From assembly GCF_003024605.1 (NCBI RefSeq), contig NZ_PYJQ01000009.1, forward strand, positions 434,001 through 498,000: a stretch of 64,000 nucleotides of DNA, in the 5' to 3' direction. Both the position numbers and the translations under genes were made by a program. Origin of the DNA: Rhizobium sp. JAB6. Lineage in GTDB: Bacteria; Pseudomonadota; Alphaproteobacteria; Rhizobiales; Rhizobiaceae. The notes under the pieces are model-generated. The model ran no database searches. It had not been told where the DNA came from and saw only the letters and a list, made by a program, of their open reading frames with translations. This document shows, piece by piece, positions 34,721 through 44,113 of this stretch (the first letter of the stretch is position 1; the number at the start of each line of letters is the position of its first letter).

Positions 34721-35372
34721 TCAGCGGAGCCCAGGCGCCGTATCGTTGGTTTTATCGTCCGTGAGACCGAGGTTATCCGCCATCCGGATGAGGTCGGCGA
34801 CGGAGTCGGCCCGCATCTTGCGCATGGCCTGACCGCGGTGGACCTTGACGGTGATTTCGCTGAGACCGATCTCGGCAGCGATCTGCTTGTTGAGGAGACC
34901 CTCTCGCAACGAGCGCCATCACCTCGCGTTCGCGTGGCGTGAGGGTCGAAAAGCGCTCATGAAGGTCCACTTCCGCCGCCTGCTTGCGCAGCCGGATGCG
35001 ATCGATTTCGAGTGCCTGCCTGATCGCATCGAGAAGATCCTGCTCGCGGAACGGCTTTAAGAGAAACTCCACCGCTCCCGCTTTCATCGCTCTGACGGAC
35101 ATCGGCACATCGCCGTGCCCGGTGAGGAAAATGATCGGGATCGCATAACCCGTCCGCGCAAGCTCATCCTGAAAATCAAGACCGCTCGCATCCGGCATCC
35201 TGACATCAAGCACGATGCAGGCCGGCCCCTCAGACGGGGGAGACGTCAGGAAATTCCGCGGCGATGCAAAGACACGCGCATCGTAACCGACGGAGCGCAA
35301 CAGGCTATCCAGTCCATCGCGCACGGATGGATCGTCGTCGATGACGTAAACGGTCGGCTGCTGTCCCTGCAT
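34721..35372 (-). pseudogene. FixJ/TtrR-like response regulator with a frameshift in the HTH domain
   Basis: Residues 1-~150 are an intact receiver (D-D-D at 12-14, phosphoacceptor D56 in V-L-D-V-R-M-P, T84-type T-G-H-G-D, K in L-L-K-P-F) and the LuxR-HTH start L-T-P-R-E-R-E-V-M-A-L-V-A. Near 34909 the frame shifts; the rest of the HTH (E-G-L-L-N-K-Q-I-A-A-E-I-G-L-S-E-I-T-V-K) continues in another frame to 34721. One inserted base in the GCGAGAGGG stretch would explain it. Either a broken gene or a sequencing error; the partner kinase looks intact. Confidence 0.75.
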
Positions 35373-35375
35373 TCC

Positions 35376-36449
35376 CTACCCCTTTGCCTTTCCGCCGAGC
35401 GGCAAGGTGAAACCGAAGACGGCTCCGCGTGGAAAATTCGGCGCGGCATAGATGGTCCCGCCATGCGCCTCGATAATGGACCGGCTGATGGCCAGCCCCA
35501 TTCCCATGCCTTTCGGCTTGGTCGTGTAGAAGGCTTCGAATATCCTGTCCGGCATTTCGGCCGGCATGCCGACACCCGTGTCGCGCACGCTGACGGTCAC
35601 CTTCCGTTCGTCCGCGGCAGCGCTGACGAGCAACTCGCGCGTTTCCGCGTCCAGCTCCGCCAGAGCTTCGATCGCGTTGATAACGAGATTGAGGATCACC
35701 TGCTGAAGCTGGACGCGGTCGCCGGCGACCAACGGCAGATCGCTCGCCAATTCGGTGCGGAACAGGATCTGGCCCCTTCGGATCTCGCTGCGGACGAGTT
35801 CCAATACATCATTGATCATCTGGACCAGATCGACTGTATCGTGAGACGGCGATGAGCGCGCTACAAGTCCCCGGACGCGGCCGATGACATCGCCCGCCCG
35901 CCCTGCATCAGCAACAATTCGCTCGATAGCACGGCGGGCTTCGTCGTGGTTGGCCGGCGTTGCCGAAAGCCATCGAAGCGCGGCATTGCCATTCGCGGCG
36001 ATCGCAGTGATCGGTTGGCTGACCTCATGCGCTATGGACGTGCCCAGCTCGCCGACGGTCATAAGACGCGACATGCGCGCAAGCTCCGATTGTGCCTGCC
36101 TTGCCGTGGCATCAAGCATTTCTATCCTGATGGCCAGATAAGTGGTTGCTCCGATCGCCACCAGGCTAAGAGTACTGTTGATCAGGCCAGCCTGCGAAGC
36201 GCCATGGCTCGTCAAAAAATAGCTGATGATGGTCAGAGCGGCGCAGGCAATCCCGACCATCGCGATAGCTCCGGTTCGACCCGAATAGACCGCGAGCAGA
36301 ATCACGGAGACGTAAAGAACGGCAAAGGCGATCTCCAGATCCGTGACGGTATCGCCGATGAATATGAGGCCGGCGAGGGACACAATGCCGAGCCAAAGAA
36401 AGGGCATCTCGAAAAGATACTTCAGAAATTCGCGCCTCATCCCTTGCAT
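35376..36449 (-). CDS. Membrane-bound sensor histidine kinase
   Basis: Two-component kinase of 357 residues. Three to four hydrophobic helices occupy residues ~15-110, without a visible periplasmic domain of size. The HisKA motif is G-T-S-I-A-H-E-V-S-Q-P with phospho-His141; the ATPase part has the N-box Q-Q-V-I-L-N-L-V-I-N-A-I-E-A, G1 box D-T-G-V-G-M, and G2 box G-M-G-M-G-L-A-I-S. It sits three bases upstream of the frameshifted FixJ-like regulator, its obvious partner. Signal unknown. Confidence 0.88.
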   Translation of the reverse strand: MQGMRREFLKYLFEMPFLWLGIVSLAGLIFIGDTVTDLEIAFAVLYVSVILLAVYSGRTGAIAMVGIACAALTIISYFLTSHGASQAGLINSTLSLVAIGATTYLAIRIEMLDATARQAQSELARMSRLMTVGELGTSIAHEVSQPITAIAANGNAALRWLSATPANHDEARRAIERIVADAGRAGDVIGRVRGLVARSSPSHDTVDLVQMINDVLELVRSEIRRGQILFRTELASDLPLVAGDRVQLQQVILNLVINAIEALAELDAETRELLVSAAADERKVTVSVRDTGVGMPAEMPDRIFEAFYTTKPKGMGMGLAISRSIIEAHGGTIYAAPNFPRGAVFGFTLPLGGKAKG

Positions 36450-36668
36450 CCCTGCATCACCGTTTCCGCAGCATTGTGTGCAGAAGCTGCAAACTGCCTG
36501 AGCAGAAGCATCAAGACAACAGCAGCTTTCTCCGGTGCCGCTAAAGCTCGCAATCCGCCGAATCTGATGTGCTAAGTCTTGCCTTGGCCTCTCAAATCCT
36601 AAAATGCCAGGGGTTGGTCGTCGCCTCAGCCGGCGGCAGCCCTTTCACACTCACTTCGGCTGATGGTT

Positions 36669-38000
36669 TCAACTCGGGTTCTCCAAGGTGAACAGATCGG
36701 CGTTTTCGTCATACGCGAAATATTCCGCGTAGCGGGCCCAGTTCGTGACGGCCTTGATGGTGGTGTCGGCATAGTCCTCGGACATGTAATCCTCCAGCTC
36801 ATCGCGGAAGCGCCTTGCAGGAGCCCGGTGGGTCGGCCGCTCGTCGAGCACTCGGCGAATATGCGCAGCCAGCGGCACGTAGGTTGCCAGATGCTGTTCG
36901 AAGAGCTTCTTGCGTTCATCGACATCGCTGTCGGAGAAACGCAAGCCTGGCGCCGTCAACTTGATGTCGCCTCCTTCCAGATCGGCGAAACGCAGGAGCT
37001 GCAGCGTTTCGGCGACCGGAAAGAGATCATCGATATCGAGATGCAGATGGGTTGCCAACGGCGGCAGATCGGCCTGCCCGCGATAAGGCTCGGCGGCGAC
37101 CGTTTCGATGAGGCCGGACATAAGGTTGGTCGATACGCGCGGCAGAGCCATGGCAATACCCGTACCGGGAAAAAGGCCTTCGCGCGCCGGCACCCCGGTC
37201 TTTACCGTCATCCGCGCATAGATGTCTTCGACCAGCATGCGGAAGGCCGAATCGAGACGGTTGCGCGGCTGCGGCAGATCGACATGGATCTCCGCAATCA
37301 CACGGCCGGGGTTTGATCCGAAGATCAGGATGCGGTCGCACATCAGCACGGCTTCCTCGATGTTATGGGTCACCATAAGAACCGACTCGATCGGCATCCG
37401 GCCCTCGCACCACAGATCGAGCAGATCCGTGCGAAGCGTTTCTGCCGTCAGCACGTCGAGTGCCGAAAAGGGTTCGTCCATCAGCAGAACCTTCGGCCGG
37501 ACGACGAGCGCGCGCGCAAGGCCGACGCGCTGGCGCATACCGCCCGACAGCTCCTTCGGATAGGCGCTTTCGAAACCGTCAAGGCCGATGAGATCGATGG
37601 CAGCAAGCGCGCGCTTGCGCCGCTCGGCGGATGCAACGCCTTGCGCCTCCAGGCCAAGCTCGACGTTTTGCAGTACCGTCAGCCAGGGAAAGAGGGCAAA
37701 GCTCTGGAAGACCACTGCGACATCGGAGTTGGGGCCGACGACCGGCCGCCCCTCGAAAGTGATGTCGCCTTTGCTTGGGCGTATCAGGCCGGCAATCGCG
37801 CGCAACAGCGTGGATTTGCCGGAACCGGAGCGGCCGAGCAAACCAACGATTTCATTGGGATAAAGCTGCAGATCGACATTCTCGAGCACGACGAGCGAGC
37901 CGGACGCTCCCTTGTCATAGGCTTGGCACACCTGCCTGGCGAGTACCAGCGGCGCGTTCTTTGCAATATCGGTCTTCCTGGAGATGACAGCGTTTTCCAT
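36669..38000 (-). CDS. NitT/TauT-type ABC ATPase with C-terminal AAA-associated domain
   Basis: 443 residues, longer than the ~260 of SsuB/TauB. The ABC half (residues ~15-250) has Walker A G-R-S-G-S-G-K-S-T, signature L-S-G-G-M-R-Q-R and Walker B V-L-L-M-D-E-P-F-S-A-L-D. The extra C-terminal ~150 residues (containing D-L-P-P-L-A-T-H-L-H-L-D-I-D-D-L-F-P and E-D-Y-M-S-E-D-Y-A-D-T-T) fit the AAA-associated domain found on some of these ATPases. It follows a double-length permease gene by 21 bases. Substrate unknown. Confidence 0.85.
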   Translation of the reverse strand: MENAVISRKTDIAKNAPLVLARQVCQAYDKGASGSLVVLENVDLQLYPNEIVGLLGRSGSGKSTLLRAIAGLIRPSKGDITFEGRPVVGPNSDVAVVFQSFALFPWLTVLQNVELGLEAQGVASAERRKRALAAIDLIGLDGFESAYPKELSGGMRQRVGLARALVVRPKVLLMDEPFSALDVLTAETLRTDLLDLWCEGRMPIESVLMVTHNIEEAVLMCDRILIFGSNPGRVIAEIHVDLPQPRNRLDSAFRMLVEDIYARMTVKTGVPAREGLFPGTGIAMALPRVSTNLMSGLIETVAAEPYRGQADLPPLATHLHLDIDDLFPVAETLQLLRFADLEGGDIKLTAPGLRFSDSDVDERKKLFEQHLATYVPLAAHIRRVLDERPTHRAPARRFRDELEDYMSEDYADTTIKAVTNWARYAEYFAYDENADLFTLENPS

Positions 38001-38021
38001 ATTCGGTTCTCCGATTTCGAA

Positions 38022-39782
38022 TTAATCGAGGCGCATGCGGCGTTCGGCGAAGACGTAGAGCGGCCGCCAGAGCGTTCTGTTGAAGAGCGTGACGAAGAGC
38101 GACATGACGACGATGCCGAGAATGACCCGTGGGAAATCGCCTGCTTCCGTCGCTTTCGCGATGTATGAGCCAAGCCCGAAGGCTTCGAGTTTCGTATTGC
38201 CCCAGCTTGCCAGTTCAGCGACGATGCTGGCATTCCAGGAGCCGCCGGACGCGGTCAGCGCTCCCGTGATGTAGTAAGGGAATATCCCCGGCAAAATCAC
38301 CCGCCGCCACCAGGTCCACGAGCGCAGCCGGTAAACCGACGATGCCTCCCGCAGATCGGTAGGAAATGCGCTTGCACCAGCAATCACATTGAACAGGATG
38401 TACCACTGCGTGCCGAGGACCATCAGTGGCGACAGCCAGATGTTCGGGCTGGCACCCGTCGCAACGATAGCAACCACCGCGACGGGAAAGAGCACGTTTG
38501 CCGGAAACGCCGCCAGGAATTGGGCGAGAGGCTGCACCCGCTCAGCAACGGCCGGGCGAAGTCCGATCCAGACGCCGATCGGAACCCAGATGACGCTCGC
38601 GACCGCAATGAGAACGACAACGCGAACGAGTGTTGCGAACCCGCCGGCAAAAGCGATCCAGACATCGCCCCAGGAGAGCGTCTGGCCGAGATAGGAGACG
38701 GTATGCCAGACGCTCCAGGCACCAACGGCGACGATCAGGGGGTACCAGGCGACATCGACGGCCCAGTTGACGCCGCGGCGCCTAGCCCGCTCTTTTGCTG
38801 CGCCCTGCGACGTTGGCAGCAGCCGCACGAGTATCAGCCGGCCCCATGCAGCGGCCAAAGGTGCGGTCAGGTATTTCAGGAGGCGCGTATGGCGGATCAA
38901 CGAATAGACCCAGGAGCGCGGTTTCTGCTGCCCAGCGGTCTGCTCGAAGCGGAACTTGTCCGCCCAGGCGACGATCGGGCGGAAAAGCAGCTGATCGTAA
39001 AGAAGGATGACGACCGCCATGGCAAGTACGGCCCAGCTTACGGCGGCGAAATCCTGCTTGTCGATGGCAACCGCCAGCCAGGAACCCAGTCCGGGAAGCT
39101 GCACAGTGGTGTTCCCCACCGTGATCGCTTCGGATGCAACCACGAAGAACCAGCCGCCGGACATCGACATCATCGTATTCCAGACGAGGCCGGGCGCGGC
39201 AAAGGGAGCCTCCAGCCGCCAGAAGCGCTGCCAGCTCGAAAGGCGAAACCCGCGGCTGACCTCATCGAGATCGCGCGGAACCGTCCGCAGCGACTGATAG
39301 AAGGAGAAGGCCATATTCCATGCCTGACTGGTGAAGATCGCAAAGATAGAAGCACATTCCGCACCAAGCTGGCTTCCAGGAAAAAGGCCCATGAAAAAGG
39401 TGACAGTGAAGGTCAAAAAGCCGAGCACCGGCACCGATTGCAGAATATCAAGTGCCGGAATGATGATCTTCTCGGCGCGGCGGCTCTTTGCGGCAAGCGT
39501 TGCGACCAGGAAGGTGAAGACGAGCGATGCGACGATGGCCGCCATCATCCGCAAAGTCGTGCGCAAGGCGTATTCGGGCAGAAGGGCCGGATCGAGCGAC
39601 AGCGGTGCCGTAGACAAGCCAGCCAGCGGCGCACGCATCTCGGCTATACCATGAAGTGCGAGATAGGCGGCAGCTGCGATGAAGGCGAATCCAGCAATAT
39701 CATAGCCGTTCGGCAGGATACGCGCACCCGCCAACGCAGCAACGGCACTGCGCCCGCGTCGATCGTTAGCAAGGAAAACCAT
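38022..39782 (-). CDS. Double-length ABC permease (NitT/TauT type, two fused permease domains)
   Basis: A 586-residue inner-membrane protein in which two binding-protein-dependent permease domains are fused. First domain ~residues 65-270 with an EAA-like loop E-V-S-R-G-F-R-L-S-S-W-Q-R-F-W-R; second ~370-570 with E-A-S-S-V-Y-R-L-R-S-W-T-W-W-R. Such fusions with an AAA-associated ATPase recur in bacteria; no solute-binding protein gene is adjacent here. The product could use a binding protein encoded elsewhere or none. Confidence 0.85.
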   Translation of the reverse strand: MVFLANDRRGRSAVAALAGARILPNGYDIAGFAFIAAAAYLALHGIAEMRAPLAGLSTAPLSLDPALLPEYALRTTLRMMAAIVASLVFTFLVATLAAKSRRAEKIIIPALDILQSVPVLGFLTFTVTFFMGLFPGSQLGAECASIFAIFTSQAWNMAFSFYQSLRTVPRDLDEVSRGFRLSSWQRFWRLEAPFAAPGLVWNTMMSMSGGWFFVVASEAITVGNTTVQLPGLGSWLAVAIDKQDFAAVSWAVLAMAVVILLYDQLLFRPIVAWADKFRFEQTAGQQKPRSWVYSLIRHTRLLKYLTAPLAAAWGRLILVRLLPTSQGAAKERARRRGVNWAVDVAWYPLIVAVGAWSVWHTVSYLGQTLSWGDVWIAFAGGFATLVRVVVLIAVASVIWVPIGVWIGLRPAVAERVQPLAQFLAAFPANVLFPVAVVAIVATGASPNIWLSPLMVLGTQWYILFNVIAGASAFPTDLREASSVYRLRSWTWWRRVILPGIFPYYITGALTASGGSWNASIVAELASWGNTKLEAFGLGSYIAKATEAGDFPRVILGIVVMSLFVTLFNRTLWRPLYVFAERRMRLD

Positions 39783-40814
39783 GGAATAACCCTTTGAAAA
39801 CCAGAATTTTTAGCCAAGGCGTGACGTAGGCGCCGCATAGCGACGCCACGGCCACGTCTTTGAAAAGGGACGGCTTAGGCCGTACGGCGGCTACCATCCT
39901 CGTCGAAGGAGGGTTCGCCCTTTGTCGTCCAAAAGCACTCAAGCTTTCCCGTATGGGAATTGATGTGCCAGACAGCGATCAAGCATTGACGCTGCGGCGA
40001 TACGGAACGCTCAGCCGGACGGCTGCCGGTCGAACCCGGAAAGTGTTCGGGGCGGAAAACTTGGCTGCGAACCCGCGTCCGCGGAAAAGAACGATGTTGT
40101 TCATGGCTCACCTCTTCGGCCCACCTGACGGCAGATCCGAGGGGCGAGCCGGACAGGCTAGGCCCGACCGGCGCTCGCCCGGCGAAGGCCGGCAGCGGTC
40201 CAGGTTTTTTCGATGACCGTCGGATGCAGCATGACGCCACAACCGGACAGCGCCTTGGGTAACTGTCCATTGTTTCTTGATCTGTCGGTTTCGTGAGCCT
40301 CCGCATGACGTCGCGAAGACATGGCCGTAGTGTCACAGGGGCGGAGAGCGGTCAATCAGGCGATGGTGCACCGCCATTATACCAAAGTATATGCCGCGCG
40401 ATCGCGACGGCGGCGGCAGCCCGGAGGGACACGATGGAAGCCCTGCGCCTACTGGAAGTTGTCCGCTGAGATGAGAAAGTATTCGAGGTCCGTGATCTCT
40501 CTGGCCATCGCCGGCTAAATTTTCGATCGGCCCACTGGGCTTGTGGGAAAGCTGGAATTCATCAAATCCGGAAGGCTTTCTCTGCAAACGCATGTGCGAA
40601 ACAGCCTTTCCGCGCTTCGTTGGCAATGGCATCGGAAAACTAAGCTTTTGTGCAACAATAACTTTCAAAATTGAAGCCATAGAACAGTTCATTTGCAAAT
40701 ATTGATGCCTTGCAGCAGGAATATACAATCGATTCCACTGTCATTTCGGCGTGTATCCAGACGGGGCGCGAAAGATGGCCGTGGTTATAGATCTGAAGCA
40801 ATATAGAAGGCGCG
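39783..40814. other. Long intergenic region with one decayed or very small gene
   Basis: About 1030 bases upstream of the double permease gene. Minus-strand positions 40104-39875 look coding (separate entry). The rest holds a GC-rich hairpin-prone stretch (40130-40200), a TATACCAAAGTATA inverted repeat at 40380-40393 and AT-rich sequence at 40600-40750 that must contain the promoter of the gene at 40815. I recognise no further genes. Confidence 0.5.
39875..40104 (-). pseudogene. Small rhizobial-type protein, apparently frameshifted
   Basis: From ATG 40104 (AGAGGTG just upstream) the frame gives M-N-N-I-V-L-F-R-G-R-G-F and later R-L-S-V-P-Y-R-R, then stops after 41 codons. In the neighbouring frame, continuing at the same point (~39983), a sensible end appears: C-L-I-A-V-W-H-I-N-S-H-T-G-K-L-E-C-F-W-T with E-D-G-S-R-R-T-A before TAA at 39875. 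Small proteins with this kind of beginning and ending occur in rhizobia as I remember them. A net one-base indel is the simplest explanation. Confidence 0.4.
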
Positions 40815-42731
40815 ATGAAATTTTTGCTCAGAACTTTTGGTGAAATCGCTCTTCTGGATAGCGGCGAACACCAAATGGCGTTCCCGAAGAAGGCGCTTCT
40901 GATTATTGCCTATCTGCTCGCGAACGATAGAAAATCCGCCGGCAGAACAAGCATGGCGCGATTTCTCTGGGGTGATGGTGACTTGGCAAATTCGCTGACT
41001 AACCTTCGCAAGCTGATATCCCGTATCAAGAGCCGACAGTCGGAACTGAACACCGAATTTCTGACCTTTGACGATACGGATATTCACTTGGTGGCCGGCT
41101 CGCTCAGGAGCGACATCATCCCGGCACATGCAGGCACGTCCAAGGACCCGGCAAAAAGCCTTGCTCGCCTGGTCGAGGCCTTACGATCAAAATTTATGGA
41201 AAGGGCCAATTGTCAAACCAGGGCCTTTATCGACTGGCGAGAGGGTGAAAGAAGGCGTCACCTTGCCCTCTTGAAGAAGACGCTGGATAGGGTAAAGCTT
41301 CCGATGGCGGCCGGCGATGTCGCGCTCCTCAAGGAGGCTGCCCTCCTTCTTTTTGAAGCCGAGCCGCAGAACGATGCAACCCATCGTATATTGTTGAAGG
41401 CCTTCGATGCTGAGGGTGATCTCGAACAACTCAAACGCATATTTGCGCAGCGGAAGGATCTCGCCTCATCGTGGCCGGCGATCCTGCGGGCATCTCCGCG
41501 CTCATCAATATCACCCGTTGCGCCGCATTCCCCGGCCATTTCCGAACAGGATACTTCTCCGCGGGCGATCTCGCGCATTCCACGTCTCGTGTTGCTGCCG
41601 CCGGCCGGTGGCAATCCCGATGACATGGCGGACATGCTCGCATCCTCCCTGATCGAAGATATCACCCTTGGCTTTAGCGCGCTGCATAGTCTGCGCGTGA
41701 CCGCTCCCTACTCCGCCGCCCGAATCGGCCGCCAAAATGGCGATCAAACCGCGCTTTTCGAGCGGTACGGCATCAATTACGTCCTGGAGACCCGATTAAG
41801 TGGGCCGAAAGGAGATCCCACGCTCTTTGCCCAGCTCATCTCATTGCCAGATAGCGAGATCCTGTGGGCGGAGCGTTTCTCCTTCGGTAAGCCGGATCTT
41901 GCGCGCTGCAAGCGCGAAATCTCGCAGGAGGTCGTGCGTATCTCCGTCACAGAGGCCCAACACCATGAATTGGCGCGTATATATTTTGAGCGAAACCCTG
42001 CCGCGTATCACCGATACCTTGTCGGACAGCAATATCTCCATCACCTTGCCCTGCCTAACCTAGGGCGCGCCCGCAAAGAGCTGAAAGCCGCCCTGCGTCA
42101 GAGCGCCGATTTTGTACCGGCCCTCGGTTCCCTCGCACGCACCTATTCCAAGGAATGGCTGCTAACCCCGCGTGGTGACCACAAACTGCTGAAATCGGCC
42201 GAGGATTTAGCCAAACGCGCCATCTCGGTTCGTAACGATGTGTCGAACGGCTATCGTGAGCTGGGCGTCGCCAAGCTTCTTCTGGGTTCTATCGACAGCA
42301 GCGTGGAAGCGTTGGAAATAGCGGAAACCCTCAGTCCGCATCACGCGGATATCATTGCCGACCATGCTGACGCGCTGGTCCACTTTTCCCGGCCCGGCCT
42401 GGCTCTCGAAAAAATCCAGCGGGCCATGGATCTCAATCCCATCAATCCGGATTCCTATCTTTGGATCGCAGCCAAGGCGAATTATGCCCTGAACCAGTTC
42501 CAGACCGTGATCGATTATATCGGCCGAATGATTGATCCAAGGCCCGCGGACGGGCTTGCCGCAGCCAGCTGGGCAATGATCGGCAACCAGGACGAAGCCC
42601 GGGCGCTCGTTCAGCGCGTCCGCGAGAGCAATCCTGCCTTTGATGGCGGCGAGTGGCTGTCGCTTGTTCCGGTGAAGGAGCAATGGCATAAGGACCTATA
42701 TCGGGAAGGTTTCAAAAAGGCAGGATTTTGA
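40815..42731 (+). CDS. SARP/BTAD-like transcriptional regulator with TPR repeats
   Basis: 638 residues. The N-terminus (L-L-R-T-F-G-E-I-A-L-L-D-S-G and P-K-K-A-L-L-I-I-A-Y-L-L-A) is an OmpR-like winged helix as in SARP/CadC regulators; residues ~100-215 fit a bacterial transcriptional activator domain. A middle part (V-L-L-P-P-A-G-G-N ... D-D-M-A-D-M-L-A-S-S-L) resembles the peptide-binding segment of adenylate-cyclase-type regulators, and the C-terminal ~230 residues form tetratricopeptide repeats (S-A-D-F-V-P-A-L-G-S-L-A-R). No kinase or effector is encoded beside it. It precedes the sigma-factor gene by 220 bases. Confidence 0.72.
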   Translation: MKFLLRTFGEIALLDSGEHQMAFPKKALLIIAYLLANDRKSAGRTSMARFLWGDGDLANSLTNLRKLISRIKSRQSELNTEFLTFDDTDIHLVAGSLRSDIIPAHAGTSKDPAKSLARLVEALRSKFMERANCQTRAFIDWREGERRRHLALLKKTLDRVKLPMAAGDVALLKEAALLLFEAEPQNDATHRILLKAFDAEGDLEQLKRIFAQRKDLASSWPAILRASPRSSISPVAPHSPAISEQDTSPRAISRIPRLVLLPPAGGNPDDMADMLASSLIEDITLGFSALHSLRVTAPYSAARIGRQNGDQTALFERYGINYVLETRLSGPKGDPTLFAQLISLPDSEILWAERFSFGKPDLARCKREISQEVVRISVTEAQHHELARIYFERNPAAYHRYLVGQQYLHHLALPNLGRARKELKAALRQSADFVPALGSLARTYSKEWLLTPRGDHKLLKSAEDLAKRAISVRNDVSNGYRELGVAKLLLGSIDSSVEALEIAETLSPHHADIIADHADALVHFSRPGLALEKIQRAMDLNPINPDSYLWIAAKANYALNQFQTVIDYIGRMIDPRPADGLAAASWAMIGNQDEARALVQRVRESNPAFDGGEWLSLVPVKEQWHKDLYREGFKKAGF

Positions 42732-42903
42732 ACCTGAAGCCTTCCAGCCGCAGGTCTTCGCAATCTTCCCTCACCTAAAATCGGACGCGTTTTAAAAACC
42801 TGCGATTACAGAATACCGAGCCGTTATTTGAAATATTCTTGCGGAAACTCGCGGAATGGCTGCGTACGGTAGCGTACGAACGGCCAACAGCACGCCTTTC
42901 AGC

Positions 42904-42928
42904 GGAACGACCTGGGTTTTGAGGGGTT
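42904..42928 (+). promoter_or_regulatory. EcfG-type promoter of the sigma gene itself
   Basis: GGAAC, 16 bases, GGTT; 24 bases before the ATG of the ECF sigma gene. This would make the sigma factor autoregulated. Confidence 0.65.
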
Positions 42929-42952
42929 CTCCTGGAAACCTGGGAGGCTGGA

Positions 42953-43447
42953 ATGGACGATGGAAATCGGAATACGAAACTTGACGCTGAATTGATCGAA
43001 CTCATTCCCGCACTGCGTAATTTCGCGCGACGGTTCTACGCTTCCCCAAACGATATAGATGATCTCGTTCAGGAAACAATTGTCAAGGCGCTCGCTAATC
43101 TTGATAAATTCGAAGAAGGAACGCGTCTGAAATCCTGGCTCTTCACGATTATGAGGAATGCCTTCTGCACGCGGTTCGGGCTTGCAAAACGGGAACGCGC
43201 CGGCTTGGGTGAAGCTCCCGACTACAGAATTTCCGTCCAACCCCATCAGGAATGGACGGTACGCGGACATGAACTCGAGACCGCGATAGCAAAGCTTCCC
43301 GAACGGTACCGCACTGCAATCGAAGTGGTGTTCATTCAGGGTGTGAGCTACGAAGAGGCGGCCAAGCAGTTCGGATGCCCGATAGGCACGATCAAAAGCC
43401 GGGTCAATCGGGCGCGGGAAAGGATCGTGAACCAGCTCGGCGACTGA
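42953..43447 (+). CDS. ecfG: ECF sigma factor, EcfG (general stress response) type
   Basis: RNA polymerase sigma factor of 164 residues with only regions 2 and 4. Region 2 (residues ~10-80) contains D-D-L-V-Q-E-T-I-V-K-A-L and F-T-I-M-R-N-A-F; region 4 (~105-160) has A-I-A-K-L-P-E-R-Y-R-T-A-I and the recognition helix G-C-P-I-G-T-I-K-S-R-V-N-R-A-R. The R-N-A-F-C-T-R-F linker after region 2 is the hallmark of EcfG sigma factors of alphaproteobacteria. NepR and PhyR genes are not beside it, so it is probably an additional copy. GGGAGG is six bases before the ATG. Confidence 0.88.
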   Translation: MDDGNRNTKLDAELIELIPALRNFARRFYASPNDIDDLVQETIVKALANLDKFEEGTRLKSWLFTIMRNAFCTRFGLAKRERAGLGEAPDYRISVQPHQEWTVRGHELETAIAKLPERYRTAIEVVFIQGVSYEEAAKQFGCPIGTIKSRVNRARERIVNQLGD

Positions 43448-43457
43448 CGATCGTCAA

Positions 43458-43850
43458 TCATTGCAGGTTCTTGCTTCCGTTTCCCCAAAGTGCTTGCGCG
43501 ATTTTTTCCAACTCTGCCGGCTTTTCACAAAGCGAAAAGCCTCTGAATTCGTCGGGAATGAACGAAGGATCGTAGCCTGTCGCAAAGACGAAGGCGACGC
43601 CGAGCTTGTCGAGTCGCTCCGCGACAGGAAAAACGAACTCACCTCCAAGATGAACGTCAAGGATCGCCGCGTCGATCTTGGCTGTATCAATCAGATCCAG
43701 CGCATCGTCGACCTTTGCAACCGGCCCTACGACAATGGCGCCGAGTGCGAGGAGCTGGCGGCGAGTTTCATCGGCAAGGAAGTACTCGTCTTCAACGACG
43801 AGAATGCGCTTGCCTGCGTAATATTTTAGATATCTCTGATCGCCAGCCAA
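43458..43850 (-). CDS. Single-domain response regulator (receiver only)
   Basis: A 130-residue CheY-like protein: acidic pair E-D-E near residues 20-22, phosphoacceptor in A-A-I-L-D-V-H-L near residue 65, F-A-T-G-Y near 90 with the switch threonine, and the lysine in L-C-E-K-P near 108. The F-A-T-G-Y motif is the one seen in receivers of the PhyR/LovR group associated with general stress signalling, but there is no sigma-like domain. Convergent to the sigma gene, ten bases from its stop. Confidence 0.85.
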   Translation of the reverse strand: MAGDQRYLKYYAGKRILVVEDEYFLADETRRQLLALGAIVVGPVAKVDDALDLIDTAKIDAAILDVHLGGEFVFPVAERLDKLGVAFVFATGYDPSFIPDEFRGFSLCEKPAELEKIAQALWGNGSKNLQ

Positions 43851-44113
43851 AATGCCTCACCAAATTTCCTACCGTTCACAAGTCGGCAAATGCTGCGACA
43901 ACATTGAAACCAGTGCAGCGATTGGTTCCTTTCGTTGGACGGTTCGCTAAGATACGTATGCTTCCAAAGCGCTCCGGCATCAAGTCGTCCCTGATAGCGA
44001 GTTGCAAAATTGAGCAGAGCCGATCTTTCGCTGCAGAAATACATCGTCCACGAAGATCGATGTGCGATGCAGCAGCATCCGGAGCTATTGGGCAAAGGAT
44101 GTCGGAATGATCC

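Noticed and set aside
40380..40393. TATACCAAAGTATA inverted repeat as an operator
   Set aside because: Short, in a long gap far from any start codon, and not repeated elsewhere that I could see.
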